A DNA stretch of 64,000 nucleotides from Glaciecola sp965660625. Its GTDB lineage: Bacteria > Pseudomonadota > Gammaproteobacteria > Enterobacterales > Alteromonadaceae. Below, piece by piece: positions 17,347 through 26,591 of this stretch; the stretch's first letter is position 1, and each line of letters starts with the position of its first letter. The notes under the pieces were generated by a model. The model ran no database searches, had not been told where the DNA came from, and was given only the letters and a program-made list of their open reading frames with translations. The stretch spans positions 1-64,000 of the forward strand of contig CBFIAR010000012.1 in the NCBI GenBank assembly GCA_965660625.1, in the 5' to 3' direction. The position numbers and the translations under genes were made by a program.

Positions 17347-19230
17347 ATGAGCTCTGACAAAAATATACTAGATTACAAGCATGTTAAGTGGACTTATCTA
17401 TTTGTAGATTTTGTCGAATTTAAGCGCCGAGCATTTCATGCATGCAAAGCGAAATCTGCTGTTGCAAAATATCTTAGTGCTTATATTGGCACATTGGTAC
17501 TACTGCTTGTACCTATCTGCTCTGTCCATGCACAAAACAACCCAAAGGAAAGTGAGGCACTTACTGTGATTCAGTGCACGCCCTCAGATACCAGTCCAGA
17601 TAGCCATTCTCATTATGCACGAAAAATTAAAAATAACGCTAAGGTTGAGGCTGGTGAGGCAATTGCTGCGCCGGAGAGTGCTCAGATATTACATAAAAGC
17701 AAACGACAAATTGCGAAAATATCAATCACCAACAATACTATATTTGATGAGTCTGAAGAGGGCACCATGGCCTTTCATCACATGGCAAATTGGATGCATA
17801 TTACCACCAAAAATGAGGTTATCCGAGAGCGCCTACCTTTTAAAGAAGGTGATTTATTAAATGAAGAGGATTTACTTGAAGCAGAACGCATTATTCGCAG
17901 TCAAGCCTATATCAGAGACGTTAGAATCACCTTCAAAGAGAATTGCGATATAAGCGAACCGGCACAGATAGAAATTCAAACATGGGATAACTGGTCCTTA
18001 ATACCCACCGTCAGTTTTGGTCGCAAAGGTGGGCAAAATAAACTCTCTCTTGGGGTAAAAGAAGACAACGTCTTCGGTACCGGCATTCGCGCTCGCTTTA
18101 AATATAATAGCGACGAGCAGCGTAATGGCTATCAATTTACCTTACGTTCACCATTTCCCGCAATTCCCTATTCGACCATATTACTCGACTTTGCAGACAA
18201 TGATGACGGCCAACTCACTCAATTTGAGTTAGATAAGCCTTTTTATCATATCAATTCAGACTACATGTTTAATCTATCATTTTTGAAAAATGAAAAAACG
18301 GAAGATATATTTCAAAGCGGCTTAACTCGCAACAGTTTCAATGAAAACAGTCATCGATATTCAATATCAGGCGGTTGGCAATTAGAGCATCAAGAAAATA
18401 TGAGCACGCGTATTGAGTTTGGCTTTGTTGATGATGCTGCGAAATTTGAAGCAACTAGACTTTTGAATACTGCCGATAACTTATTCCTGCCAAAAGATAG
18501 AGCTTATCAATACCCATGGATTGGTGTGGAGTACATAGAACGCAAATTTAAGACGATGTCAGATATTTACTTAATCAATCAAACCGAAGACATTAATTTA
18601 GGTTGGCATCATGAAGTTAAATTAGGCATTGAATTAAATGATGTGGCACAAGGCAGTGACACTGGATATCACCTAAACTTGTTATCCAGCAAAGGTTATG
18701 AACTTAATGATGCATTGGTGTTACTATCTGCAGAGGGCCAGGCACACCTCAACACATCGAATCCAGACCAATACTCATTAACCGGTAATATTGAGTATTT
18801 TAATCGCTATACAGACTTAATGGGTATGTATGCTCGTTTTTCAGGTACCTCATCGAAAAATAATTTCCTAGATAAACCATTCACAGTTGGTGATGACAGC
18901 GGGGTGAGAGGTTACCCGCTGCAATATCAGCATGGGGACAGCAGTTTCTCAAGTTCTGTCGAAGCACGCTTTTATACCGACTACAACATTCTAAAAATAC
19001 TCGATCTTGGCTTTGTTGCATTTGCCGACGCAGGAAAGGCTTGGGGTGGCGAGCAAGCAGCTTTTAACGAAACCGACTCATTACTCACCAGCGTAGGAGC
19101 CGGTGTCAGGCTTTATTCATCACGTTCGAGTCATAAAAGCGTTGTTCATATGGATATTGCTAAACCGTTTGAAACCTCTGACAACGTCGACTCTTGGCAA
19201 TGGCGATTACAAATAAAGCAGTCCTTTTAA
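17347..19230 (+). CDS. BamA/TamA-like outer-membrane protein with one POTRA
   Basis: About 627 residues. A hydrophobic export segment ends at SVHAQN (about 47-63 residues from the start), so the true start is uncertain; an upstream start at 17302 is also possible, and no clear ribosome binding site decides. A POTRA-like domain follows (FKEGDLLNEEDLLEAE, then AYIRDVRITF), then a 16-strand-type surface antigen (D15) barrel from about residue 200 with DNVFGTGIRARF and the C-terminal phenylalanine IKQSF. Only one POTRA is seen, fewer than BamA (5) or TamA (3). Role in assembling or translocating something at the outer membrane is inferred. The dgkA-eptA pair follows 43 bases later. Confidence 0.78.
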   Translation: MSSDKNILDYKHVKWTYLFVDFVEFKRRAFHACKAKSAVAKYLSAYIGTLVLLLVPICSVHAQNNPKESEALTVIQCTPSDTSPDSHSHYARKIKNNAKVEAGEAIAAPESAQILHKSKRQIAKISITNNTIFDESEEGTMAFHHMANWMHITTKNEVIRERLPFKEGDLLNEEDLLEAERIIRSQAYIRDVRITFKENCDISEPAQIEIQTWDNWSLIPTVSFGRKGGQNKLSLGVKEDNVFGTGIRARFKYNSDEQRNGYQFTLRSPFPAIPYSTILLDFADNDDGQLTQFELDKPFYHINSDYMFNLSFLKNEKTEDIFQSGLTRNSFNENSHRYSISGGWQLEHQENMSTRIEFGFVDDAAKFEATRLLNTADNLFLPKDRAYQYPWIGVEYIERKFKTMSDIYLINQTEDINLGWHHEVKLGIELNDVAQGSDTGYHLNLLSSKGYELNDALVLLSAEGQAHLNTSNPDQYSLTGNIEYFNRYTDLMGMYARFSGTSSKNNFLDKPFTVGDDSGVRGYPLQYQHGDSSFSSSVEARFYTDYNILKILDLGFVAFADAGKAWGGEQAAFNETDSLLTSVGAGVRLYSSRSSHKSVVHMDIAKPFETSDNVDSWQWRLQIKQSF

Positions 19231-19273
19231 ACGACTAGTGTTAAACCAACACACAGAATAGACATAGGTAACG

Positions 19274-19657
19274 ATGACAGATTTAACTAATAAGCAAAAT
19301 GGCAGCGGTATACAAAGAATAATCAAAGCCACGCGCTGCTCATTTAAAGGCTTCAAGGCAGCATGGTTACATGAGAGTGCTTTTCGACAAGAGCTTGTGC
19401 TGAGTATTATGTTGCTGCCTTTGAGTTTTTACCTCGCGCAGTCTCGTCAGCATTGGTTGCTTCTATTCGGTGCCCTACTATTTGTGCTTTTTGCTGAAAT
19501 TATCAACTCAGCACTTGAAGCTTTGGCCGACAGTATTACGCTTGAACATCATCTATTAATTGGTCGTGCAAAAGATTTAGGGTCTTCTGGTGTGTTCATT
19601 GCCCTAACGTTCCTGCTAGCGGTATGGGGCGAAGCGATGCTGAGTCTATTTATGTGA
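19274..19657 (+). CDS. dgkA: Diacylglycerol kinase
   Basis: 127 residues with three membrane helices and the DgkA signature EIINSALEALAD near residue 76-87, which holds catalytic glutamates. It phosphorylates diacylglycerol to phosphatidate in the inner membrane. The next gene encodes a phosphoethanolamine transferase, which releases diacylglycerol from phosphatidylethanolamine; pairing the two recycles that by-product, a known gene association. It follows the outer-membrane barrel gene by 43 bases and precedes eptA by 121 bases. Confidence 0.93.
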   Translation: MTDLTNKQNGSGIQRIIKATRCSFKGFKAAWLHESAFRQELVLSIMLLPLSFYLAQSRQHWLLLFGALLFVLFAEIINSALEALADSITLEHHLLIGRAKDLGSSGVFIALTFLLAVWGEAMLSLFM

Positions 19658-19712
19658 CCTATTGACTAGCTAAGCCAATACAAATTGATGTGAAAATTCG
19701 CAAGCAGTCGTA

Positions 19713-19737
19713 TTTTCAAAAAGTAACGTTTTCAAAA
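19713..19737 (+). repeat. Direct repeat TTTTCAAAA before eptA
   Basis: Two copies of the palindromic nonamer TTTTCAAAA (ignoring the central C) at 19713-19721 and 19729-19737, 16 bases apart, 40 bases before the eptA start codon. The arrangement resembles a tandem regulator site, but it does not match the PmrA box I know. Confidence 0.35.
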
Positions 19738-19778
19738 CGCGACGTTAATAATAGTGCATTTTTCTTTTAGGAAATAAA

Positions 19779-21488
19779 ATGACAACTAAGCAACAACTTA
19801 TCACGCCCTTTATCAAGAAAAGTGCAATATCGCTTGTGACTCGTATTCGCGAGCATCAATATAGCGCTAATCAACTTATCGTTTTCACCTCACTATACCT
19901 TGTGTTTGTTTGTAACTTCCCTTTCTTAACTCGAGCAATAGCAGCGATAACACAAACCAGCGACTACAGCTTCTTGTTTTTATTATCAGTCCCAACACTG
20001 CTGGTTAGTCTTACCATCATCATAAATGGCACGATAGGTGTTGGCAAGTTACTAAAGCCTCTACTGATTTTAACCATACTTTTGTCCACTGTTTTGCTTT
20101 ATGCCACCGCAAGCTATGGCGTCGTTTTCGACTATACAATGATCCAAAATGGCGCAGAAACTGACTCAGCCGAAGCCTTATCCTATTTAAACGCACACGA
20201 TATTATATTTGTTATTCTGGTTGGCGGAATGCCTGCACTCGCGATTTTCTTTGCTAAAATGAAAACTCAATCGTGGAGCCAAGGACTTAAAGCTCGGTCT
20301 GCTCTAGTTGCGTCTCACACCATACTCGTGGTGTTGATAGCCAGTGTTTTCTACGCCAATTATGCTTCAGTTGGCAGAAATAATAGAGAGCTACTAGCTT
20401 ATATTACGCCCTATAAGTTTGTTGATGCCACGGTTAAATATACGAACAAACGTTACTTCACAACTGAGTTGCCATTTAAAACATTAGATAGCAATCCACT
20501 GCTTGAGATTGAAAATGAGAAGGCAAGAGTGACCATTGTTGTGGTCGGCGAGACCGCGCGGGCGCAAAATTTTTCTTTAAATGGATACAGCCACAATACT
20601 AATCAATATACAGAAGATTCAGGCATCATCTCATTTACAGCAGTATCCTCCTGTGGCACTGCGACGGCAGTATCCTTACCATGCATGTTTTCGCGACTAG
20701 ATAGAAAAACCTACGACAATAGAACCGCAAATGCGCAGCAAAACGTACTCGACATTGCACAGGCCGCCGGCACTGATGTGCTCTGGATCGATAACAACAA
20801 CGGCAGTTGCAAAGGCGTTTGTGCCCGTGTTAATTCTATTGATATTGACACCGACAGCGCAAATCCACTGTGTGACGGTGAATATTGTTTCGATGAGGCC
20901 TTGCTATTGCCATTGCAGGAAAAACTCGATAACTTAACTGCGAAGAACACACTCATTGTATTGCACATGATAGGCTCTCACGGACCCACTTATTACAAAA
21001 GATATCCACAAGACAAAGCGCTGTTTTTACCTGATTGTCAGCGCAGCGATATTCAACACTGCAGCGAGCAGGAAATCGTTAATACCTATGACAACACTAT
21101 TGCTTACACCGATTTTGTGCTAAATGAAATTATTACGCGATTAGAAAAACTGGAAAGTGATTCATCAGTGAAATCAGCAATGCTGTACATCTCTGATCAT
21201 GGCGAATCTTTAGGAGAAAAAGGCGTTTACTTACATGGCCTTCCATACGCTTTTGCGCCTCAAGAACAAACTCATATACCCATGTTATTTTGGCAGAATA
21301 AAAGTCTTGTTCATGAGGATGATAATTGTATTAAATCGGTATCAAACGATACTATCTCACATGACAATTTTTTTGATATTGTTCTAGGCATTACTTCGGT
21401 TAGCAGCAGTCAATATATCGAAAGTAGAGATATATTGGCAAAGTGCAGAGCGAGCAATGAGATGCTCGCAGTTGCTGATAGAAGTTAA
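19779..21488 (+). CDS. eptA: Lipid A phosphoethanolamine transferase (EptA-like)
   Basis: 569 residues: five membrane helices in the first 210 residues, then a periplasmic alkaline-phosphatase-fold domain. The nucleophile is Thr259 in VVVGETARAQN; zinc ligands are in SDHGESLGEKG and in HMIGSHGP. Disulfide-forming cysteines (SCGTATAVSLPC, NGSCKGVC, DGEYC) match the EptA/MCR family. It transfers phosphoethanolamine from phosphatidylethanolamine to lipid A, lowering negative charge and polymyxin binding. dgkA just upstream can recycle the diacylglycerol formed. No pmrAB-type two-component pair is adjacent. Distinguishing EptA from EptB or EptC is by overall look, so the exact acceptor is moderately sure. 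Confidence 0.9.
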   Translation: MTTKQQLITPFIKKSAISLVTRIREHQYSANQLIVFTSLYLVFVCNFPFLTRAIAAITQTSDYSFLFLLSVPTLLVSLTIIINGTIGVGKLLKPLLILTILLSTVLLYATASYGVVFDYTMIQNGAETDSAEALSYLNAHDIIFVILVGGMPALAIFFAKMKTQSWSQGLKARSALVASHTILVVLIASVFYANYASVGRNNRELLAYITPYKFVDATVKYTNKRYFTTELPFKTLDSNPLLEIENEKARVTIVVVGETARAQNFSLNGYSHNTNQYTEDSGIISFTAVSSCGTATAVSLPCMFSRLDRKTYDNRTANAQQNVLDIAQAAGTDVLWIDNNNGSCKGVCARVNSIDIDTDSANPLCDGEYCFDEALLLPLQEKLDNLTAKNTLIVLHMIGSHGPTYYKRYPQDKALFLPDCQRSDIQHCSEQEIVNTYDNTIAYTDFVLNEIITRLEKLESDSSVKSAMLYISDHGESLGEKGVYLHGLPYAFAPQEQTHIPMLFWQNKSLVHEDDNCIKSVSNDTISHDNFFDIVLGITSVSSSQYIESRDILAKCRASNEMLAVADRS

Positions 21489-21503
21489 AAGGAAAATATT
21501 ACT

Positions 21504-22571
21504 CTAGATCCATTTTTTACGTCTGAAGAAATAAAGCATGCCGCCCATCATCAATGCAATGATTCCCCAGACCATAAGATATCCGAACTGCCAATCGAGT
21601 TCAGGCATATTAGTGGGACTGTTTTCAGAACGAAAATTCATTCCGTAAACGCCAACTAAAAACGTCGGTGGAATAAAAATCGTGGTGAAAATAGTTAAAA
21701 ACTTCATCACATCATTCAATTTCAGGCTAACACTGGTTAAGTAAAGCTCCATCAAACCCGAAGTCATCTCGTGGTAGGTTTCTAACATTTCCATAATAGA
21801 GATCACATGGTCGTAACAGTCTCTTAAATGAAGCAGTGTATTGTCTTGCAGAAGCGGATTATAATCTGCTCTTAATAATGCATTAATCACTTCCCTTTGT
21901 GGCCAAAGACGTCTGCGGATGAGCAGCAGATCCCGACGCAATGCATGTATTGAGCTCAGAAGTCTCTCATTCTTTGTTTCCATCAACTCATCTTCCAATG
22001 TCTGAATTTGCTCAGAATACGTTTCTAACATTGGAAAACCAAAATCAATAACGGTGTCAATCAAGGCATACAATAAATAATCGCTTTGTTGTTTACGCAA
22101 TTTACCTATTTTACTTTCCAGCCTTTCAATCACGGCTAAAAAAGGATTAGTTTTACCTGATGAAAAGGAGATTAAGGTGGTTTTGCTTAAGAACAGGCTA
22201 ACTTGGTCAACACGAGCACTACTGCCTTCTTTAAGGGGTAAATTGAGAATAAGAAATATTTGGTCATCATTTATTTCTACTTTAGGTCGCTGCCCTACGT
22301 TGATGACATCTTCAACATAGAGCTCATGTATCCCCAGATCTTTACCTAACCATTTCATGGCTTCTGCAGAGGGGTCTCCCTGTACATGGATCCAAGTACA
22401 GTTTTCGCTCTCAATAAACGATTTGCAGGTGCTTACATCGACGTTTGACTGAGCAGTAAATTCAGTTGCGTTATAGTCATAGAGATTAACACTGAATACG
22501 GAGTTTTCATTCGTTTTCAGTGTGCCAGGCTTAGTACCCGGTTTGTGATATTTTTTATTGAATAACTTCAC
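21504..22571 (-). CDS. corA: CorA-family magnesium/cobalt channel
   Basis: 355 residues. The N-terminal 290 residues are the cytoplasmic funnel; two C-terminal membrane helices carry the selectivity motif GMN in VYGMNFRSE. The C-terminus is basic (FRRKKWI), as usual. It moves Mg2+ (and Co2+ or Ni2+) across the inner membrane. The sequence is of the longer CorA type (ZntB/CorA superfamily), and ZntB-like Zn transport cannot be fully excluded. It converges with eptA, 15 bases apart, with no clear terminator hairpin between. Confidence 0.9.
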   Translation of the reverse strand: MKLFNKKYHKPGTKPGTLKTNENSVFSVNLYDYNATEFTAQSNVDVSTCKSFIESENCTWIHVQGDPSAEAMKWLGKDLGIHELYVEDVINVGQRPKVEINDDQIFLILNLPLKEGSSARVDQVSLFLSKTTLISFSSGKTNPFLAVIERLESKIGKLRKQQSDYLLYALIDTVIDFGFPMLETYSEQIQTLEDELMETKNERLLSSIHALRRDLLLIRRRLWPQREVINALLRADYNPLLQDNTLLHLRDCYDHVISIMEMLETYHEMTSGLMELYLTSVSLKLNDVMKFLTIFTTIFIPPTFLVGVYGMNFRSENSPTNMPELDWQFGYLMVWGIIALMMGGMLYFFRRKKWI

Positions 22572-22960
22572 TGCTAATCCTTTACCTTATGCTCTATCGT
22601 GACTGCAATCGCCTCAACTCACGCTCTACCAGTAAATATACATCTAAGCAAAAGCGGCTAATAACGAGGCAAAGACGTGTCGGTGGTTTACTGTTACCAA
22701 GATACGCTCACATTACTGTGACTCCATAAATATAAGCATATTGCCTTTACTAAGCTACCTCTAAATAGCCAGAACTTGACAAATAATTTGCGTGATTCTC
22801 AAATTCAGTAATCTTGAGAAAGCACTTACCTCGACGTTTTTAAGCATAACCAGGCAATCATTTTGATTGCACACTGGTCATTTATACACTATTCTCTGAG
22901 TGCGCGTTTTCACATGAAGACATGATGTGGCAATATTGAAGTTAAGGGAGATCGAAAAGA
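22572..22960. other. 389-base divergent promoter region with palindromes
   Basis: The region lies between corA and the WYL regulator and holds no gene. It contains a perfect 7-3-7 palindrome at 22854-22870 and an imperfect palindrome at 22911-22929 (CACAT ... ATGTG). A TTGACA hexamer is at 22776-22781 without a convincing -10 partner. The palindromes are likely operator sites. Confidence 0.5.
22854..22870. promoter_or_regulatory. Palindrome, candidate autoregulatory operator
   Basis: GCAATCA, three T, then TGATTGC: exact 7-base arms, 91 bases before the WYL regulator start codon. BrxR/CapW regulators bind inverted repeats in their own promoters, so this is the best candidate operator. Confidence 0.4.
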
Positions 22961-23842
22961 GTGAACACCACCGAAATCATAAACGAAATGCCGCATGCAC
23001 AAAGAGAACGCTTAGCATTTATCGACTTCTGCCTGCAATTTTTTGGTCACATTACGCGCAATGATTTGGTTAATCGTTTTCAAACGGGCCTAGCGGCATG
23101 CACTCGTGATTTTGCAGCATACCGTGAGTTAGCAAGCACCAACTTAGTACTCGATCACTCGACCAAACAATACTATCGAACAGCGACATTTATTCCACTT
23201 TTTAAATATCAACCCGACATTATTTTACAATCACTGAGTCGGGGTTTTGGCAACGGTATTTCGCACTCAACACAGCCCTCTGAACAGTGCTTTGATGCCG
23301 TGCAGCTGATGCATCCTGACAGCAGCATCATTGCCGCACTGATGCGCGGAATTCATAATCAAGCACTTTGTGAAGTTGGCTACGTTTCAGTTACATCAGG
23401 TGAATCCGTTAGGCAATTTGTTCCGCATGCCTTGATCAACAATGGCCACCGCTGGCATGTGCGTGGCTATGATTGCAAAAATCAAGGTTTCAGAGACTTC
23501 GTATGCACGCGCTTCACACATATCACCACTACAGACGAACAAATACAGTCTCATCAACTGGCCACTGCTGATGTTCAATTTAATCAAATTATTAATTTAG
23601 TTATTGTGCCTCACCCGAGTATTGCAAACCCGCTCGCCATTGAAATGGATTTTGCGATGCAAGACGGAAAAAAAGTAATGACAACCCGAGCAGCGCTGGC
23701 GGCTTATATTCTGAGGCAGTGGCAAGTGGACTGTTCCGAAGGACATCGCATTCGAGGACAGGGTTGTCAGTTAGCGCTTGAAAACATTGATGTATTACAA
23801 CGTATTGAGAACCCCACTTTAGCGCCTGGTTACTCGATATAA
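22961..23842 (+). CDS. BrxR/CapW-like WYL-domain transcriptional regulator
   Basis: 293 residues from a GTG start preceded by AAGGGAG ten bases upstream. Residues about 12-95 form a winged helix with the pattern seen in BrxR/CapW proteins (RLAFIDFCLQFFG, ITRNDLVNRF, ACTRDFAAYREL, YYRTATFIPLF). Residues about 135-205 are a WYL domain in which the name motif is WHVRGYD, with FRDFVCTRF following; the rest is the C-terminal WCX-like extension. BrxR and CapW repress phage-defence operons (BREX, CBASS) and are relieved by a ligand. No defence gene flanks this copy: neighbours are corA and terB. Confidence 0.8.
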   Translation: MNTTEIINEMPHAQRERLAFIDFCLQFFGHITRNDLVNRFQTGLAACTRDFAAYRELASTNLVLDHSTKQYYRTATFIPLFKYQPDIILQSLSRGFGNGISHSTQPSEQCFDAVQLMHPDSSIIAALMRGIHNQALCEVGYVSVTSGESVRQFVPHALINNGHRWHVRGYDCKNQGFRDFVCTRFTHITTTDEQIQSHQLATADVQFNQIINLVIVPHPSIANPLAIEMDFAMQDGKKVMTTRAALAAYILRQWQVDCSEGHRIRGQGCQLALENIDVLQRIENPTLAPGYSI

Positions 23843-23980
23843 ATAGCATTAAAAAAGACTGTAAATTCAGAAAGGTAAGGCATTTATTTTAATAACCTTG
23901 TACTTTATTGGAACTTTACTCAGCTAGGTTGGGTCTCTATAACTTAGGAAACGGTCTTCTCATCTTATAAGGTAGACATT

Positions 23981-24373
23981 ATGGCTGAACTACATCGATT
24001 AGATACTAGACAACATCAACTCCATAATGAGGCGTTGATTAAGTTAACCGTCTTGCTCTATCAGATTGACGGGAAAGTGACGTTAACAGAACAGGATTAC
24101 TTTGACGAACTGTTGCAGGAGATGTCCTGGCACAGCGGCATTTCCAAAGAAGCTTACGTTAATGATGCAATCCATCAAGCCCGTGAAGCTATTGATAGTG
24201 TGGCAGCACCTGATTTTATTCGTTCACTGTCAGATGAATTGAACCTAGACGCTGCGCGTTCATTAGAAGTTGCAATGGCTATTACTAAAGTTGACGGTGT
24301 GCGCAGTGAGAAAGAAGTTGAACTACTTGCGCTGTTAGCCAATCGAGTACTAGCCAGAGGACTTGTTGCCTAA
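23981..24373 (+). CDS. TerB-like protein
   Basis: 130 residues, all helical, matching the TerB/tellurite-resistance fold: LTVLLYQIDGKVTLTEQDYF and, as an internal repeat, MAITKVDGVRSEKEVELL, each with the acidic D-G-x-x motif that binds metal in TerB. The ter genes terC, terD and terZ are absent, so this is a solitary member of a broad family with no fixed function. The ATG at 23981 follows TAAGGTAG. It lies 138 bases after the WYL regulator and its end overlaps the convergent membrane-protein gene by four bases. Confidence 0.75.
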   Translation: MAELHRLDTRQHQLHNEALIKLTVLLYQIDGKVTLTEQDYFDELLQEMSWHSGISKEAYVNDAIHQAREAIDSVAAPDFIRSLSDELNLDAARSLEVAMAITKVDGVRSEKEVELLALLANRVLARGLVA

Positions 24374-25095
24374 GCAAACATACTTTTGTATTTCTTACAC
24401 AATAACGCAGAAGCGATTCCACCGATCACGCCTGGCGCAATCCAGAATATAATTTGCCATTGACCTAAATCGGACAAGACAGTTCTGCCACCAAAGGCGA
24501 TAAATGCTGTGTAAGCACCAATTGCGGAGCCAATCATCGAGCCAATATGCTCAGGCAGCCATGCTCCGCTCTCAATGTGCTTTTGCAAACAGTACTTCAG
24601 CATACTTGAACCCACCAGCAAACCCAGCACACCGAATATCATATGCAGTGTTTGAGCATTTACGTAGCCTATATAAAAAATAACCGGACCGCCTGCTGCT
24701 AGCGCAATAATCGGCGTTAGGTAGCCAAATGTTCGGAGCGCTGCACGGTTGTTTTTTACCTTTAATACGGTAATACCGTGCTTTGTCACAGTAAAACTAA
24801 GAATGCTTAAATAGAACAAGAAGCCCCAAAACACTCGCAAGAGGTGTGCAAATTTTTCTGGGTCAGTATGTTGCATCATCATATCGGCTTTTATGACTAG
24901 AGGGACCGCCATCACTATCAATGCCATTAGTGCACCAGTGCCGGCAACGGCATACATGATATTGGCATAGAAACGACCAAATTTAACGTGATTCAGCTTA
25001 CCTTTCTGGGTAAACACTGGCACCCAAAATAAAATTAATGCCGCAGTACCAAATAAGATATGTAGGATAAACAAAGTAGAGTGAATGTATGTCAT
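24370..25095 (-). CDS. Seven-helix membrane protein, DUF2306-like
   Basis: 241 residues with about seven membrane helices. Conserved-looking histidines in or near helices (HSTLFILHILFG, KFGRFYANIMY, LHMIFG, HIGSMIG) recall DUF2306-type proteins, which have been suggested to bind haem; no function is established. It is divergent from a sensor kinase gene and shares its 257-base promoter region, which carries repeated AAGTCATG elements, so it is a likely target of that two-component system. Family assignment is tentative. Confidence 0.6.
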   Translation of the reverse strand: MTYIHSTLFILHILFGTAALILFWVPVFTQKGKLNHVKFGRFYANIMYAVAGTGALMALIVMAVPLVIKADMMMQHTDPEKFAHLLRVFWGFLFYLSILSFTVTKHGITVLKVKNNRAALRTFGYLTPIIALAAGGPVIFYIGYVNAQTLHMIFGVLGLLVGSSMLKYCLQKHIESGAWLPEHIGSMIGSAIGAYTAFIAFGGRTVLSDLGQWQIIFWIAPGVIGGIASALLCKKYKSMFA

Positions 25096-25185
25096 GGTGA
25101 AACCTCAGTTTATGTCGTTTGTTGGGTCAGTAGTAAATTTAATACGGTAACTATAAATTTTGACCGCACTTAAAGTGAGTGCCAC

Positions 25186-25279
25186 AAGTCATGACATAAA
25201 ATATGACTTTTTACCTATCGTGTTTAGCAAGCATCAGGTGCTATCCTTGGTTGCTGAAATGCGGTAAGTCATGCATAAA
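25186..25279. promoter_or_regulatory. Repeated AAGTCATG elements in the divergent promoter
   Basis: AAGTCATGACATAAA at 25186-25200 and AAGTCATGCATAAA at 25266-25279 are near-identical copies 80 bases apart; ATGACTT at 25203-25209 is an inverted half site, giving a perfect 7-10-7 inverted repeat with the first copy. GTCATGAC at 25188-25195 is itself palindromic. They sit between the membrane-protein gene and the kinase/regulator operon and are good candidates for the response regulator's binding sites. Confidence 0.5.
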
Positions 25280-25352
25280 GATAATTCAAATGAACAGTCG
25301 ACCTTACTTACTCAAACTAGCTAATAAAATATCAAGCATGGAAATTCGTTAA

Positions 25353-26591
25353 ATGGAAACTCAGACCAGAAGCCGAAGCGCTACACCATTTTATCGCAAG
25401 CTACACATTAGCTTAGAACACGCTTCGGCCATCGTTACTTGGTTATGCGTTAGCGGCATCTCCTTGTACTTTATGTTGACGTCGACGCAAATTTCAAATC
25501 TTCAGGTTGCTCTAGCGGCGTTTCTATTTTTAAGCTATCTGTTTTCTTGGATGCTGCTAGCTCGAGACGCTGAATACAAAAATGAAAAGGTCGTGCGCTT
25601 CGCATTACTCGCAATAACCTTCATGATTGTAATTGCGATCTATTTTACTGTTCCCTTTGTCTATACCGCTATATTGATGGTTATTTGGAGCGCTGCGCTG
25701 CCCTACTTTATGAAGGCAAAATTTGCTTTTATACTCTCACCAATATGGTCTTGTGCGCTATATTTAGTCTATGGATTGTATTGGGATTTCAACGGTATGG
25801 GCTTGTCTGCAATACTATTTTGGACATTTAACCTCTTTGCATTGGTCATGGTAACCACCGCAATCAAAGAGAAAGAAAGCCGTCAAAACCTTGAGATGAT
25901 TAACTTAGAACTTATTTCAACACAGCAACTTTTAGGTCAGGCAGCACAACAAGCCGAGCGCGTTCGCATCGCTCGTAATATTCATGACCTTCTTGGTCAT
26001 CATCTCACCGCCTTGACTATCAACTTGCAGGTAGCGGGTCGAAAGCTTGACCTACTCAATGTGGCGACGCCTGACGAGTCAGCTAAAAAAGCAATAAAAG
26101 ACTCAATAGAGCAATGTCATAGTTTATCTAAGCTTCTCCTCAGTGATGTCAGAGAGGCTGTATCTGACATCCGAACCAAATCGAGCTTAAATCTTGAGCA
26201 AACAATATTAGCGATGACAGACCGCTTACCTAATATCAACATTACACTTGATTATCCAAGCAACATTTCTATTAATGATGTTAATACTGCAGATATACTA
26301 ACAAGGTGTGTTCAAGAAAGTATTACCAACGCACTTAAACATGCCGATGCGAAAGCAATGCATATCGCTTTTTCACAAACCAGCGAGTTACTTACAATGA
26401 CGGTTAGTGCCGAGCTTTCTGGCACTATAAAATTACCTAAAGCAGGCGCTAGCAGCCCCAAATTTACAATGGGTAACGGACTGAAAGGCATGCAAGAACG
26501 AATTAAACAGCTTCAAGGGGAGGTAGTATTTACACTCAACAACACGGTATTTATAACCGTTATTAAAGTACCGGTGCGCGATCATGATTAA
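25353..26591 (+). CDS. DesK/NarX-type sensor histidine kinase
   Basis: 412 residues: five to six membrane helices in residues 20-175, with almost no extracytoplasmic loops, then a HisKA_3 dimerisation domain with the phosphorylated His211 in ARNIHDLLGHHLTAL and an HATPase domain (VQESITNALKHADA; NGLKGMQERI). The membrane layout resembles DesK, which senses membrane fluidity. It overlaps the response-regulator gene by eight bases. The ligand or cue is unknown; the divergent membrane protein is a likely regulon member. Confidence 0.9.
   Translation: METQTRSRSATPFYRKLHISLEHASAIVTWLCVSGISLYFMLTSTQISNLQVALAAFLFLSYLFSWMLLARDAEYKNEKVVRFALLAITFMIVIAIYFTVPFVYTAILMVIWSAALPYFMKAKFAFILSPIWSCALYLVYGLYWDFNGMGLSAILFWTFNLFALVMVTTAIKEKESRQNLEMINLELISTQQLLGQAAQQAERVRIARNIHDLLGHHLTALTINLQVAGRKLDLLNVATPDESAKKAIKDSIEQCHSLSKLLLSDVREAVSDIRTKSSLNLEQTILAMTDRLPNINITLDYPSNISINDVNTADILTRCVQESITNALKHADAKAMHIAFSQTSELLTMTVSAELSGTIKLPKAGASSPKFTMGNGLKGMQERIKQLQGEVVFTLNNTVFITVIKVPVRDHD

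Noticed and set aside
22776..22781. TTGACA hexamer as the promoter of the WYL regulator
   Set aside because: No -10 element at the right spacing and it is about 180 bases from the start codon.
23981..24373. Tellurite-resistance operon suggested by TerB
   Set aside because: No terC, terD, terE or terZ in the window; a solitary TerB-like protein has no fixed role.
22961..24373. A BREX or CBASS defence island around the BrxR/CapW-like regulator
   Set aside because: No methyltransferase, cyclase, effector or nuclease gene flanks it.
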